In this document: positions 54,280-62,590 of the stretch, piece after piece
How positions within the stretch are numbered: the stretch's first letter is position 1
Layout: every line of letters begins with the position of its first letter
Origin: Guptibacillus spartinae
GTDB taxonomy: Bacteria; Bacillota; Bacilli; Bacillales; Guptibacillaceae
DNA length: 64,000 nucleotides
Assembly (NCBI RefSeq): GCF_028610625.1
Contig: NZ_JAQQWU010000002.1
Location: 480,817 to 544,816, forward strand
Reading direction: 5' to 3'
The notes under the pieces: generated by a model
Database searches by the model: none
Told to the model about the DNA's origin: nothing
Seen by the model: the letters and a program-made list of their open reading frames with translations, nothing else
Made by a program: the position numbers and the translations under genes

Positions 54280-55209
54280 ATGATCTACGAAAATATGGCC
54301 GACCTTATTGGCGATACGCCTTTACTCAAATTAAATCGAGTTCCTAATCCAGATGGCGCCAAGATATACGCTAAGCTCGAATACTTTAATCCAAGTCGAA
54401 GCGTAAAGGACCGCGCGGCGTATAATATGATTGCAAAAGCAGAAGAAGACGGCTTACTTAACGCAGGCTCTACCATCATCGAGCCAACTTCCGGGAATAC
54501 CGGCATCGGGCTTGCCATGAATGCTGCAGCAAAAGGATATCCAGCTATCATTGTTATGCCTGATAACGCAACACAAGAACGCATTAAGCTTCTAAAGGCC
54601 TACGGCGCGAAGGTTGTGCTTACACCATCTTCCGAGAAAATGCCTGGGGCAATCAAAAAAGCCAAAGAAATTGCTGAAACCATTGATAATAGCTTTATCC
54701 CAATGCAATTTGAAAATGCCGCTAATCCAGATGCCCATCGAACTTCAACAGCGCTTGAAATAGTAGAAGCCATGAAGCAACTTGGGGTCACTCCAGCCGC
54801 CTTTGTTTCCACTGCAGGGACTGGTGGAACTGTTACAGGAACAGGTGAAGTATTAAAAGAACACTTCCCTGATCTTACTGTACACGTTGTGGAACCAGAA
54901 GGCTCCCCGGTTCTATCAGGCGGAAAGCCCGGAAAACACAAGCTCGTTGGGACAAGTCCAGGTTTTATACCTGATATTCTGAACACATCGGTGTATGATG
55001 AAATTATTCAAATTACGGACGAACAAGCCTATGGAGTGACGCGTAAATTGGCTAGGGAAGAGGGATTGCTTGTAGGTCCATCTTCAGGTGCTGCCGTCTT
55101 TGCAGCAATGAAAGTGGCTGAGCGTCTATCGCCTAACCAGGTCGTCGTTACAATGACATGTGATTCTGGTGAACGTTATTTATCAAGTGATTTATTCAGC
55201 TCTTTATAA
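54280..55209 (+). CDS. ytkP: Cysteine synthase family protein (YtkP-like)
   Basis: A 309-residue fold-type II PLP enzyme. The PLP lysine is K43 in SVKDRAA, the substrate loop EPTSGNTG follows, and the phosphate-binding STAGTGGTVTG and C-terminal GPSSGAA are intact. It should make cysteine from O-acetylserine (or O-phosphoserine) and sulfide, or act on a related amino acid. B. subtilis has a main CysK elsewhere and YtkP in this neighbourhood, so this is probably the paralogue. AAGGATGTG precedes the ATG. No riboswitch or T-box is visible upstream. Confidence 0.9.
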   Translation: MIYENMADLIGDTPLLKLNRVPNPDGAKIYAKLEYFNPSRSVKDRAAYNMIAKAEEDGLLNAGSTIIEPTSGNTGIGLAMNAAAKGYPAIIVMPDNATQERIKLLKAYGAKVVLTPSSEKMPGAIKKAKEIAETIDNSFIPMQFENAANPDAHRTSTALEIVEAMKQLGVTPAAFVSTAGTGGTVTGTGEVLKEHFPDLTVHVVEPEGSPVLSGGKPGKHKLVGTSPGFIPDILNTSVYDEIIQITDEQAYGVTRKLAREEGLLVGPSSGAAVFAAMKVAERLSPNQVVVTMTCDSGERYLSSDLFSSL

Positions 55210-55248
55210 GGGGCCTCGAAAAACAACATAACCTGCTAGAATCCAACT

Positions 55249-55284
55249 AGTGAGCGCCATGCCAGTACTGGCATGGCGCTCACT
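55249..55284. terminator. 36-bp perfect palindrome between ytkP and pepV
   Basis: AGTGAGCGCCATGCCAGT (55249-55266) is followed with no spacer by its exact reverse complement (55267-55284). It lies between convergent stop codons and is best read as a strong bidirectional terminator, although the T tails are poor. Confidence 0.75.
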
Positions 55285-55287
55285 CAT

Positions 55288-56697
55288 TTATTTTGCAAGC
55301 TCATAGATCGCTTCCGCATAAATCGCTGCCGCTCGCAACAAATCATCGATCTCCACATACTCATCTTTTTGATGGGCTAACTGGGGCTTCCCTTCAAAAA
55401 GCGCACCGAATGCCACTCCAGCTTGTAAAGAACGTGCATACGTTCCTCCGCCTATTGACAGAAGCTTAGCTGGTTCGCCAGTTTGCTTCTCATAAACCTG
55501 TTGAAGTTTTTGAATTAATTCATGATCCTGTGGCACATGATGTGGCGTCATATGATCGATCATTTCCATTTTCACTGACATTGGAGCGGTTACCTTTTCA
55601 AACGTCTGCTTCACAGCATCAAAGTCACATGTGACAGGATAGCGAAGATTCATACCAACTTTACCCTGCTGATTCGCTTTGTACTCAAAAGTACCTGCAT
55701 TCATGGTCAGCGCTCCAGTAAAGTGATCTCTGTAAGAAATCCCCAATCGATCTCCGGTGAAATCATCCATTAGCCATTTTGTGATAAAGCTAATATAAGC
55801 GTCTCCACTTTGATCGAGAATCAATTCACCCAAAAATTCAGCTAAACGAAATGCAGCATTCACGCCTTCATGAGGAACTGAACCATGAACCGATACTCCA
55901 TGGATTTCTAAGGTTAAGTGCTTATCCAGCGTCGCTTTCCCTTTAAGATCTTTATCATTTAAAAATAGCTCGAATTCCTTTTTGACGTCAAGTAATTGGT
56001 CTTCACTACTTTGACATTCTGCTACCGCATAATCTGGCACCATATTCAACCGCTGACCAGAATGGAAAGAGTGGAGAATGAACGGTGCCTTTTTTTCTTC
56101 GTTTACAGGAAAAATCCACTCAAAGTCCGCAATTCCTTTTTCGGCATGGATAATTGGAAACACGGCATCAGGGGCAAAACCCATTGTTGGCATTTCTTCA
56201 TGCTTAAAATACGAATCGACACATCGCCATGAGCTTTCTTCATCCGTACCAACGATCAGTCGAACCCTTTTTGATAGATCAGGATAAAGTTCCTTCACAA
56301 TATTCATGGCCCAGTATGCCGCAATCGTTGGCCCTTTATCATCAATTGCTCCTCTAGCAAATATCTTTCCATCTCGGATCTCCGGCGTAAAAGGGGGTGA
56401 CGACCAGCCTTTACCTGCTGGTACAACATCAACATGACATAAAATACCGATTACGTCTTCGCCTTGTCCGAACTCTAAATGGCCTGCTACCTGTTCAACA
56501 TTTTTTGTTTCATACCCATCACGGTTTCCTAAACCAAGCATATAATCAAGTGCCTCTTTCACTTTAGGACCAAACGGAGCATCTTTCGTACTATTCTCTT
56601 CATCTAAAACACTCTCAATACGCAAAAGGCCTTTTAAGTCTTCGATTAACGATTCTTTTCGATTGAGTACTTCTTCCTTCCAGTTCACTTCACTCAC
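55288..56697 (-). CDS. pepV: Dipeptidase PepV (M20 family)
   Basis: A 469-residue zinc dipeptidase. The metal-binding CHVDVVPAGKGW (about 88-99), the catalytic GTDEESSW and the later HAEKG are intact; the protein has the large lid domain typical of PepV. It cleaves unspecific dipeptides in the cytoplasm. The start is GTG at 56697, only 1 nt after the K+ channel stop and with AAAGGAG inside the upstream gene, so translation is coupled. B. subtilis YtjP is the likely orthologue. Confidence 0.94.
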   Translation of the reverse strand: MSEVNWKEEVLNRKESLIEDLKGLLRIESVLDEENSTKDAPFGPKVKEALDYMLGLGNRDGYETKNVEQVAGHLEFGQGEDVIGILCHVDVVPAGKGWSSPPFTPEIRDGKIFARGAIDDKGPTIAAYWAMNIVKELYPDLSKRVRLIVGTDEESSWRCVDSYFKHEEMPTMGFAPDAVFPIIHAEKGIADFEWIFPVNEEKKAPFILHSFHSGQRLNMVPDYAVAECQSSEDQLLDVKKEFELFLNDKDLKGKATLDKHLTLEIHGVSVHGSVPHEGVNAAFRLAEFLGELILDQSGDAYISFITKWLMDDFTGDRLGISYRDHFTGALTMNAGTFEYKANQQGKVGMNLRYPVTCDFDAVKQTFEKVTAPMSVKMEMIDHMTPHHVPQDHELIQKLQQVYEKQTGEPAKLLSIGGGTYARSLQAGVAFGALFEGKPQLAHQKDEYVEIDDLLRAAAIYAEAIYELAK

Positions 56698-56698
56698 T

Positions 56699-57709
56699 TT
56701 ATTTCACTCCTTTTATTCCTTCATATACGGCTTGATCACAAATCACAAATAGCTTAGCATTTGCAGGTATCGTTTCATCTAAGCGCCGATTAATATCCAT
56801 CCGATTTCCGTCAGCTATAAGTGTCGCCCCTTGTTGTAGTAGTGCATGAAAAGCATCTCGATATGTATTCCACTCTTGCTGTACGCCAATTTCATATAAA
56901 TTCTCTCCGTGCCCCCTGCTCAATAGCTGTGAATACACTCCTGATATTCCCTTTGTAAAAGCAGACCTAACTGCCATTCGAGAAACTGCTTCATGTGAAA
57001 GAACAAACTCATCAACCTGAACATGTGTGAAATTCTTTATATGCTCTTCTTTCATCACCTCTACCGTTGTGTGAATATCTACTGAAAGTCTTTCAATTGA
57101 GCTAGCAATGATCAGTGACTTTCCATCTGCGAGAAGCGCATCGTGAATCGCATCATCAGAGAAGATAAGCACAGCTTTCGCTTTCATAATATCAGCTTTT
57201 TTCAACGTTGCTTCTTCTGCAGCATCCCCCTGGATATAATGAATATTCTCTTCGATTATTGGTGCTTTTGCTAAATTGTCAATAATGACAATCTCGCATT
57301 GATCTGAATCCATAATTTCTGATACCGCATAGGCAGCTTTTTGTGACCATCCTATAATAATGATATGATCGTGACCTTGATAAGGCATTTTCCCTTCCTC
57401 CTTTCGCTTCTTGATTTCTGAAAACCCATCAACAAACTTACCAATAACAACACCAATCAACCCAATTCCAACAATATAAAGGAACATTGCATAGATTCTT
57501 CCTGCTATCGTGATCGGGAAGTAATCTCCATAACCTACTGTCGTAACGGTGGTCATCACCCACCAGAGTGAATCAAACAGAGTTGGAAACGTCTCTGGCT
57601 CTAGGAAACGCATGACCAGGGTACTAACCAAAATAAGAATGAACGCTACAACTAACATAAATCGATTGTTTAATTTAATGGCATTTTTAAGAATGATACG
57701 AAAAAGCAT
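56699..57709 (-). CDS. Potassium channel with RCK/TrkA-N-like domain (YugO/MthK type)
   Basis: A 336-residue channel subunit: N-terminal helix (about 17-35), pore loop with selectivity filter TVGYGD (57-62), second helix (about 70-90), then a cytoplasmic RCK-like Rossmann domain. The nucleotide-site glycine motif GxGxxG reads GWSQKA here, so nucleotide binding may differ, as in the YugO group. It should pass K+ and respond to cytosolic ligands; B. subtilis YugO carries the electrical signals of biofilms. GGAGGGGG precedes the ATG. It is in an operon with pepV. Confidence 0.88.
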   Translation of the reverse strand: MLFRIILKNAIKLNNRFMLVVAFILILVSTLVMRFLEPETFPTLFDSLWWVMTTVTTVGYGDYFPITIAGRIYAMFLYIVGIGLIGVVIGKFVDGFSEIKKRKEEGKMPYQGHDHIIIIGWSQKAAYAVSEIMDSDQCEIVIIDNLAKAPIIEENIHYIQGDAAEEATLKKADIMKAKAVLIFSDDAIHDALLADGKSLIIASSIERLSVDIHTTVEVMKEEHIKNFTHVQVDEFVLSHEAVSRMAVRSAFTKGISGVYSQLLSRGHGENLYEIGVQQEWNTYRDAFHALLQQGATLIADGNRMDINRRLDETIPANAKLFVICDQAVYEGIKGVK

Positions 57710-57798
57710 AGGAATCCCCCTCCCTCTATCTAATCGTACTATAAGAATAGCAAAGGAATGTTTGTTAAGGAAGAATGAGCCAAAAGAAATGAAATTTT

Positions 57799-57827
57799 TT
57801 GCCGAAATAACAGAATTATTGTAAAAT
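57799..57827 (+). promoter_or_regulatory. Sigma-A-like promoter upstream of the split small ORF
   Basis: TTGCCG (57799-57804) and TAAAAT (57822-57827) are exactly 17 nt apart. An AGAGGGGGTG ribosome binding site and a TTG codon (57851) follow. Confidence 0.5.
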
Positions 57828-57850
57828 AAACTTTAAAGAGGGGGTGTACG

Positions 57851-58093
57851 TTGGCCCATAAAAGGGAAATGGCAGTAGGAGTGGAATTAAATAATAATGC
57901 CAATCAATCGCTTATCTTATGAAAGTGGTATAACCTATTCGTCAATACACCAAGTTGGGAAACCCAACACATCCAGAAATCACTTCCAGTCTTAATCGGA
58001 GCACTCAGCCAAACTTTCATGAAAAAATTGAAGGAAATGCTTGAAATTAAGTATATCTTAACGTTTTCTTCATATGGTTTTAATAGTCATTAA
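57851..58093 (+). pseudogene. Small reading frame interrupted by an in-frame TGA
   Basis: From a TTG with a strong GAGGGGGTG RBS and an upstream promoter, the frame reads 23 codons (MAHKREMAVGVELNNN...), then TGA at 57920-57922. The same frame then stays open for 56 more codons (KWYNLFVNT...) to TAA at 58093. It could be a decayed gene of 80 codons, a genuine 23-residue peptide, or chance. I recognise no family. A GTTGGG/CCCAAC hairpin lies a little downstream of the TGA. Confidence 0.3.
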
Positions 58094-58138
58094 TTATGCT
58101 AGGGATAAGGCATTGATTACATGTTAGGGAGTGGTTCT

Positions 58139-58360
58139 TTGAGTATTACTTCAACTGATCGTATGATGACCCGTATCAAGTCTATCTATTTATTTATTAG
58201 CAAGCATGGTACTGTCAGCACAAATGAGTTAGTTGAAGAGTTTGGGATTACCCAGCGAACAGTTCAAAGAGATTTGAATGTACTGGCCTATAATGAATTA
58301 GTCAAAAGCCCAAACCGAGGATTCTGGACAATCACAAGCAAGAGAGTTAAAGTTGGATAA
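58139..58360 (+). CDS. ytzE: YtzE, DeoR-type HTH small regulator
   Basis: A 73-residue protein consisting of little more than a winged HTH of the DeoR type (TVSTNELVEEFGITQRTVQRDLNVL, about 29-53). It lacks the usual C-terminal sensor domain. It probably binds DNA as a small repressor; the target and signal are unknown. I prefer the TTG at 58139, since GGGAGTGG is positioned for it and the product then matches the short YtzE-type length. An in-frame ATG at 58121 would have the RBS inside the gene. Confidence 0.82.
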   Translation: MSITSTDRMMTRIKSIYLFISKHGTVSTNELVEEFGITQRTVQRDLNVLAYNELVKSPNRGFWTITSKRVKVG

Positions 58361-58386
58361 CACAAATAGATTTACCTGTATTTACG

Positions 58387-58423
58387 GGCTTTTCGTCTAA
58401 ATTAATCTGACGAAAGCCTTTTT
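58387..58423 (+). terminator. Terminator of ytzE
   Basis: GGCTTTTCGTC (58387-58397) pairs with GACGAAAGCC (58409-58418) with a single bulged T, then a T run. Confidence 0.82.
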
Positions 58424-58464
58424 AATTTAGACGCTTGTCATATTTAATTACATGTTCATAGTAA

Positions 58465-58492
58465 AAGCCCTGCTTTAAAGCAGGGCTTTTAT
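58465..58492. terminator. Terminator of the PRC-barrel gene
   Basis: The perfect palindrome AAAAGCCCTGCTTT/AAAGCAGGGCTTTT lies just beyond the minus-strand stop at 58496. Confidence 0.88.
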
Positions 58493-58495
58493 CCA

Positions 58496-59107
58496 TTACG
58501 TTGATTTTAAGGAGTGATGATAGTCTTTTGGAACAATCACTTTATCGTGCTGATATTTTACTGTATTATCAACTTTTAAAAACGGCTGCTCGCTAGAAAG
58601 AAAATCAGATAAAAATCCTTCTGAAAGCTCAAAGCCCTCGATTCTTCCATCGGGATGAAGCACAACCTCCTTCACCTTACCAAGCTCTTCTCCATCTTCC
58701 GTTAATACTTCAGCTTTTATTAACGATCGATAAGAACATTGATCTGCTAAAACAGATGTGTGAACGTCTTCCACATTTTCTCCAAGCCTGAATCCATCTT
58801 TATACCAATTCAACTGAGCATATGAAACAATCATCATCCCGTTTGCTTCTTGTTCTTTTCGATCATCATCTGTCACTGGATAATTATCTGGTGTAAACTG
58901 TCCCCCAGATGCTTGTATCGAATGAAGCATCTCGCCCGCATGGTGATCAGGAATAGCATCTTTCTTATTAGATACCTCTTTTTTTTCAATTTCTATGAAT
59001 GTTGCTTGACGAAGCTCTTGATCAAAGTAAACCTGTTTCACATTAAATTCAGCCGTTGATTCATTTTCCAACTTTTGACCGTGCATTTCTTTTCCAACCT
59101 TAATCAT
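58496..59107 (-). CDS. PRC-barrel-like domain protein
   Basis: A 203-residue soluble protein. Its C-terminal part (about 128-195, EVLTEDGEELGKVKEVVLHPDGRIEGFEL) looks like a PRC-barrel, the small beta-barrel found in RimM, photosynthetic reaction centre H subunits and sporulation proteins of the YlmC/YmxH group. The N-terminal half, rich in Glu and Lys, has no family I recognise. It has no signal peptide. AAGGAGAGG precedes the ATG at 59107. The function is unknown; a scaffold or adaptor role would fit the domain. Confidence 0.75.
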   Translation of the reverse strand: MIKVGKEMHGQKLENESTAEFNVKQVYFDQELRQATFIEIEKKEVSNKKDAIPDHHAGEMLHSIQASGGQFTPDNYPVTDDDRKEQEANGMMIVSYAQLNWYKDGFRLGENVEDVHTSVLADQCSYRSLIKAEVLTEDGEELGKVKEVVLHPDGRIEGFELSEGFLSDFLSSEQPFLKVDNTVKYQHDKVIVPKDYHHSLKST

Positions 59108-59174
59108 GAAAATCCTCTCCTTCGCAACTGACTACTCATGCTATTCCCCAGGTCAGTGAAAAGGAAACAATGGA

Positions 59175-59879
59175 TCACTTATGGAGGATCGTTACTTCTT
59201 CTTCTGTTAATTCTCGGTATTCTCCAGGCTCCAAGTCTCGATCAAGATGAATATCTCCCATTTGAATTCGTTGTAAATAGATGACTTTCTTACCTACAGC
59301 TTCAAACATCCGCTTCACTTGATGAAACTTCCCTTCGTGAATCGTTAGCTCAATTTCTGATTCTTCACCAGCATGTAAAATGGCTAATTCACCTGGTTTT
59401 GTTTCGTAACCATCATCAAGCGTAACCCCTTTCTCAAAAGAACGAACATCTTCTTCGGTCACGACACCCTTAATTCGTGCAAAGTAGGTTTTAGGCACAT
59501 GATGCTTTGGTGACGTTAAATGATGGGCAAGCTTTCCGTCATTTGTAATAATAAGTAGCCCTTCAGTATCTTTGTCTAAGCGACCTACCGGAAACGGCTC
59601 AAACACCTGATCCTCCGGAATAAGAATATCAATAACAGTCTCTTCTTCATCTTCCGTGGCTGAAATGACACCAGCTGGTTTATTCATCATGAGATAAATG
59701 AATTCCCGATATTCGACTGTCTCCTCATATACCGTTACATGATTAGCTTCTGGATCAACGTGCTGCTTTGCATCCTTGGTCACTTCTTCATCCACACGAA
59801 CGACACCCGTTTTTAAAAGTTTTTTTACTTCTTTTCTTGTCCCGTAACCCATATTTGCTAACAATTTATCTAAACGCAT
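59175..59879 (-). CDS. ytzG: 16S rRNA pseudouridine synthase, RsuA family (YtzG-like)
   Basis: A 234-residue RNA modification enzyme. An N-terminal S4 domain (MRLDKLLANMGYGTRKEVKKL) leads to the pseudouridine synthase core with the catalytic aspartate in GRLDKDTEGLLI and the KTYFARI strand. It should convert a specific uridine of small-subunit rRNA. I place the start at ATG 59879: AAGGAG then has 8-nt spacing, whereas ATG 59885 would have 2. B. subtilis YtzG is the likely orthologue. Confidence 0.92.
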   Translation of the reverse strand: MRLDKLLANMGYGTRKEVKKLLKTGVVRVDEEVTKDAKQHVDPEANHVTVYEETVEYREFIYLMMNKPAGVISATEDEEETVIDILIPEDQVFEPFPVGRLDKDTEGLLIITNDGKLAHHLTSPKHHVPKTYFARIKGVVTEEDVRSFEKGVTLDDGYETKPGELAILHAGEESEIELTIHEGKFHQVKRMFEAVGKKVIYLQRIQMGDIHLDRDLEPGEYRELTEEEVTILHK

Positions 59880-59995
59880 TTCCATCTCTCCTTTTCCATA
59901 TTTTTTCCACTATTTATTTGTTTTTTTAGCATACTTTTTGATTCGTAAGGGTATGTAAACGTTAAATGCCAAAATGCACGTTTGGAGTGAATCAA

Positions 59996-60421
59996 ATGAC
60001 TGTGAAAGTTGGACTTTTAGCAACAGCACGCAAGAAGAGCACGAAATCTGCACCTGTAACAGAGTTTTACCAAAGTCCGTTATTTCAAAAAACGCTTGAA
60101 TACGCGTCCCAACATTATGATCGCATGTATTTCTATAATGCCAAAGATGGACTTTTATTACCAGAAGACATCATGGACCCGTATGATGTATCGATTAAAA
60201 CATTCTCCCATCACCAACGAGAAGAGTGGGCGCAAAAAGTCATTGAGCAATTCTCTCGATATGAAACGTCTACAGATATTCTCGTTTGTTTGCACGGAGG
60301 CTCCGTCTATCGCAAACATCTTGAGCCTCAGCTAAACCGATTCGATTATGTGTATGAAGTGCCTTTAAAAGGACTTGGAATCGGAGAACAACTGAGTTGG
60401 TATCAGAAAAACTCAGTATAA
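59996..60421 (+). CDS. DUF6884-like protein
   Basis: A 141-residue protein whose features resemble the DUF6884 family. It has an N-terminal strand VGLLATARKKSTKSAPVTEFY, a middle YFYNAKDGLLLPED, and PYDVSIKTF near residue 70, a pattern I recall from uncharacterised proteins distantly like DNA/RNA base-modification factors. No enzymatic role is known. The start is ATG 59996 with GGAGTG 8 nt upstream, which is better than ATG 59966. It is divergent from ytzG. A partial cre-like TGTAAACGTT lies around 59953, too weak to claim. Confidence 0.65.
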   Translation: MTVKVGLLATARKKSTKSAPVTEFYQSPLFQKTLEYASQHYDRMYFYNAKDGLLLPEDIMDPYDVSIKTFSHHQREEWAQKVIEQFSRYETSTDILVCLHGGSVYRKHLEPQLNRFDYVYEVPLKGLGIGEQLSWYQKNSV

Positions 60422-60496
60422 CACGGGATAGAAGCCCAGCAACACTGCCCAACCTTTACATACACTATCAAGTACCTATTAAAGGAGGCGTTTTGT

Positions 60497-60706
60497 GTGT
60501 ATGATCGGCAACAAGGGCAGCAGTATCAACTATATCCAGGGTTTCCCGGATACCCTGGACAGCCGGAGTACCCCGGACAACCAGGATACCCTGGAAATAT
60601 TGAACAACAGCTCAGACAAATTGAGCAGGAGCTAAGACGGCAAGATCGGAGAATCACAAGAATTGAAAGACAAATTGGGATACGCGATGAGGATTACGGC
60701 TATTAA
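60497..60706 (+). CDS. Small Pro-Gly-Tyr repeat protein, possible spore or surface protein
   Basis: A 69-residue protein with a GTG start and AAAGGAGG 8 nt upstream. Residues 14-33 consist of PGxP-type repeats (PGFPGYPGQPEYPGQPGYPG), then a highly charged helix rich in Glu, Arg and Gln (about 35-62), ending DYGY. The repeat-plus-helix design resembles small Bacillus spore-coat or surface proteins, but I know no named orthologue. The helix looks suited to coiled-coil assembly. It ends at a strong terminator shared with convergent murJ. Confidence 0.75.
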   Translation: MYDRQQGQQYQLYPGFPGYPGQPEYPGQPGYPGNIEQQLRQIEQELRRQDRRITRIERQIGIRDEDYGY

Positions 60707-60724
60707 TTATCGCTACTCCCTCAC

Positions 60725-60760
60725 AAAAAATGAAGGCCCCACGGGGGCCTTCATTTTTTT
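60725..60760. terminator. Bidirectional terminator, repeat protein / murJ
   Basis: AAAAAATGAAGGCCCC (60725-60740) pairs with GGGGCCTTCATTTTTT (60744-60759) over a 3-nt loop, between convergent genes. Confidence 0.95.
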
Positions 60761-62396
60761 AACGTCTTTTAAGAAATGAAAATCGTTCGCCTAAGATTAA
60801 TCCTGCAAGATTGGATCGGTACGATAGCCAAAGAAAAACGATTCCTCCTACCGTTATGCCAATTAGTAAGTTAATAATGGAGTACAGCATACTCCCACCT
60901 TCACTTTTAGAGAGATATAAATTTGGCATAACCGACTCTAATGGAAGAATAGCCAATTTAGAAGCAACTGCCATCACCGCTACAAATATCCCAATGAGTA
61001 GCAATCTTCTTACCAGGAATCCAAACTCGTAATCTGTATATTTCTTAATCACAACAATTGTCACGATTACAGAGGTTAACAAGCCAACATTTGTAGCCAG
61101 AACCGATCCTTTTCCCTCAAATATTGTGACGAATGGGTAAGTTAATCCAGCTTTAAGTGCAAGCCCAGCGAGTAGACTATAAACGGCATATTTCTGTTTA
61201 TTGATTCCTTGTAAGATCGCAGCCGTTACAGAAAATAGGGCAAATAAGATAGCCGTTGGAGCATACCACATCAACAGCCAACTACCAAGCTCTTGATTTA
61301 CTGTTGGGTAAAGCACCCTGAAAATTGGCTCAGATAAAACAGCTAGCCCGATTGCAGCAGGCGTCGTTAAGAACAATAAGATCTGGAATGTTTGGGTCAG
61401 CTGATTTTGCAATGCTCCCTCACGATTTGCCGTAAAAGATTTTGTAATAGCCGGGATAATCGTCATTGAAAGAGCAGTAGCAAGCGAAACAGGAATCATG
61501 ATTAATTTATGAGCAAGTCCGGTTATAATCGCAAACACTTCTTCATAAGCAGGTTTATCGTACCCGATACTTTTTAATGCTGGATTAATGAGCAACGTAT
61601 CAATTTGCAAATACAGAGGTATTGCTAAACCAACAACAACAAACGGAAGAGCATACGTAATAATTTCTTTATACATGTCCTTTAAGGATACGTTATGATC
61701 TACCGTGCTTTCAGCAAGGTGACGATCTAGCGTCGGCTTACGCTTTCGGTAATACCAGAAGACAACAAGCAATCCTCCAACTGCCCCAACAAATGCGCCA
61801 AAAGTGGCATATGTAGCGGCTGTAGCTGCATCGCCGTCCATGAATTTAATGATAATAACACTTGAAGCCAGGATAAATACGATTCTAAAAATTTGTTCAA
61901 CAACTTGGGATACTGCGGTTGGCCCCATTGATTGAAGCCCCTGGAAAAATCCGCGCGTTAAACTCATGATGGGTACAATTAATAGCGCCATACTCACCAC
62001 ACGGATGACCAATGTGACATCCGCAATTGTATTCCCTTCTTTCCCCTCATCAATGACAATACGAGCAATTGGCTCAGCTAATAGAAAAAGCGCTAAGAAT
62101 GCAACAAATCCAGTCAGCGACATTAAAAGAAGACCCGATTTAAAAAGTCTTCTTCCGGTTCGATAATCCCCCAGCGTATGATACTTCGACACGAACTTTG
62201 AAACAGCTAGTGGAATTCCAACCGTAGATAGGCTGAGCATAATGGTATACGGAGTATACGCGTATGTGTAAAGGGCAACACCTTGTGTACCAACAAGAGC
62301 TGTAAAAGGAAACATATAAATCATACCAATTATTCTAGAAAAAAGGGTTGCAGCTGACAGCAACATTGTCCCTCTAATCACATTTGAATCAGACAT
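60759..62396 (-). CDS. ytgP: Lipid II flippase MurJ / YtgP (MOP superfamily)
   Basis: A 545-residue polytopic membrane protein with about 14 helices. It begins MSDSNVIRGTMLLSAATLFSRIIGMIYMFPF, the hallmark of the Firmicute YtgP group of the polysaccharide/MurJ exporter superfamily. B. subtilis YtgP flips lipid II across the membrane, partly redundant with Amj. The start is ATG 62396 (AGGAG 8 nt upstream); the longer ORF adds 13 residues without an RBS. SpoVB paralogues have similar sequences, so a sporulation-specific role cannot be fully excluded. Confidence 0.88.
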   Translation of the reverse strand: MSDSNVIRGTMLLSAATLFSRIIGMIYMFPFTALVGTQGVALYTYAYTPYTIMLSLSTVGIPLAVSKFVSKYHTLGDYRTGRRLFKSGLLLMSLTGFVAFLALFLLAEPIARIVIDEGKEGNTIADVTLVIRVVSMALLIVPIMSLTRGFFQGLQSMGPTAVSQVVEQIFRIVFILASSVIIIKFMDGDAATAATYATFGAFVGAVGGLLVVFWYYRKRKPTLDRHLAESTVDHNVSLKDMYKEIITYALPFVVVGLAIPLYLQIDTLLINPALKSIGYDKPAYEEVFAIITGLAHKLIMIPVSLATALSMTIIPAITKSFTANREGALQNQLTQTFQILLFLTTPAAIGLAVLSEPIFRVLYPTVNQELGSWLLMWYAPTAILFALFSVTAAILQGINKQKYAVYSLLAGLALKAGLTYPFVTIFEGKGSVLATNVGLLTSVIVTIVVIKKYTDYEFGFLVRRLLLIGIFVAVMAVASKLAILPLESVMPNLYLSKSEGGSMLYSIINLLIGITVGGIVFLWLSYRSNLAGLILGERFSFLKRR

Positions 62397-62590
62397 TTCT
62401 CCATCTCCTACTTCTAACCATTCAACTAAATCCATTCGTCATCTATCAACATTTTTCAACAGTTCTATAAATACACTTCTCCATTTTAAGCTATTTAGCT
62501 AGTAACAACAAATATAAATTTTTATGAAACTTTATTAAGAGGAGTGAATTGTGGTATGTTTGTGTGTAGCAAAATGAGAGAGGTGTAAGT

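Noticed and set aside
57920..57922. In-frame TGA as a selenocysteine codon
   Set aside because: The sequence directly 3' of the TGA does not form a convincing bacterial SECIS hairpin, the frame matches no selenoprotein family, and no sel genes are in the window.
59950..59968. cre site upstream of the DUF6884-like gene
   Set aside because: TGTAAACGTTAAAT has two mismatches at the most conserved 3' end of the consensus and lacks symmetry.
60530..60600. Tandem DNA repeat or CRISPR-like array in the proline-glycine region
   Set aside because: The repetition is at the protein level (PGYPGQ), with varied codons and no spacer pattern.
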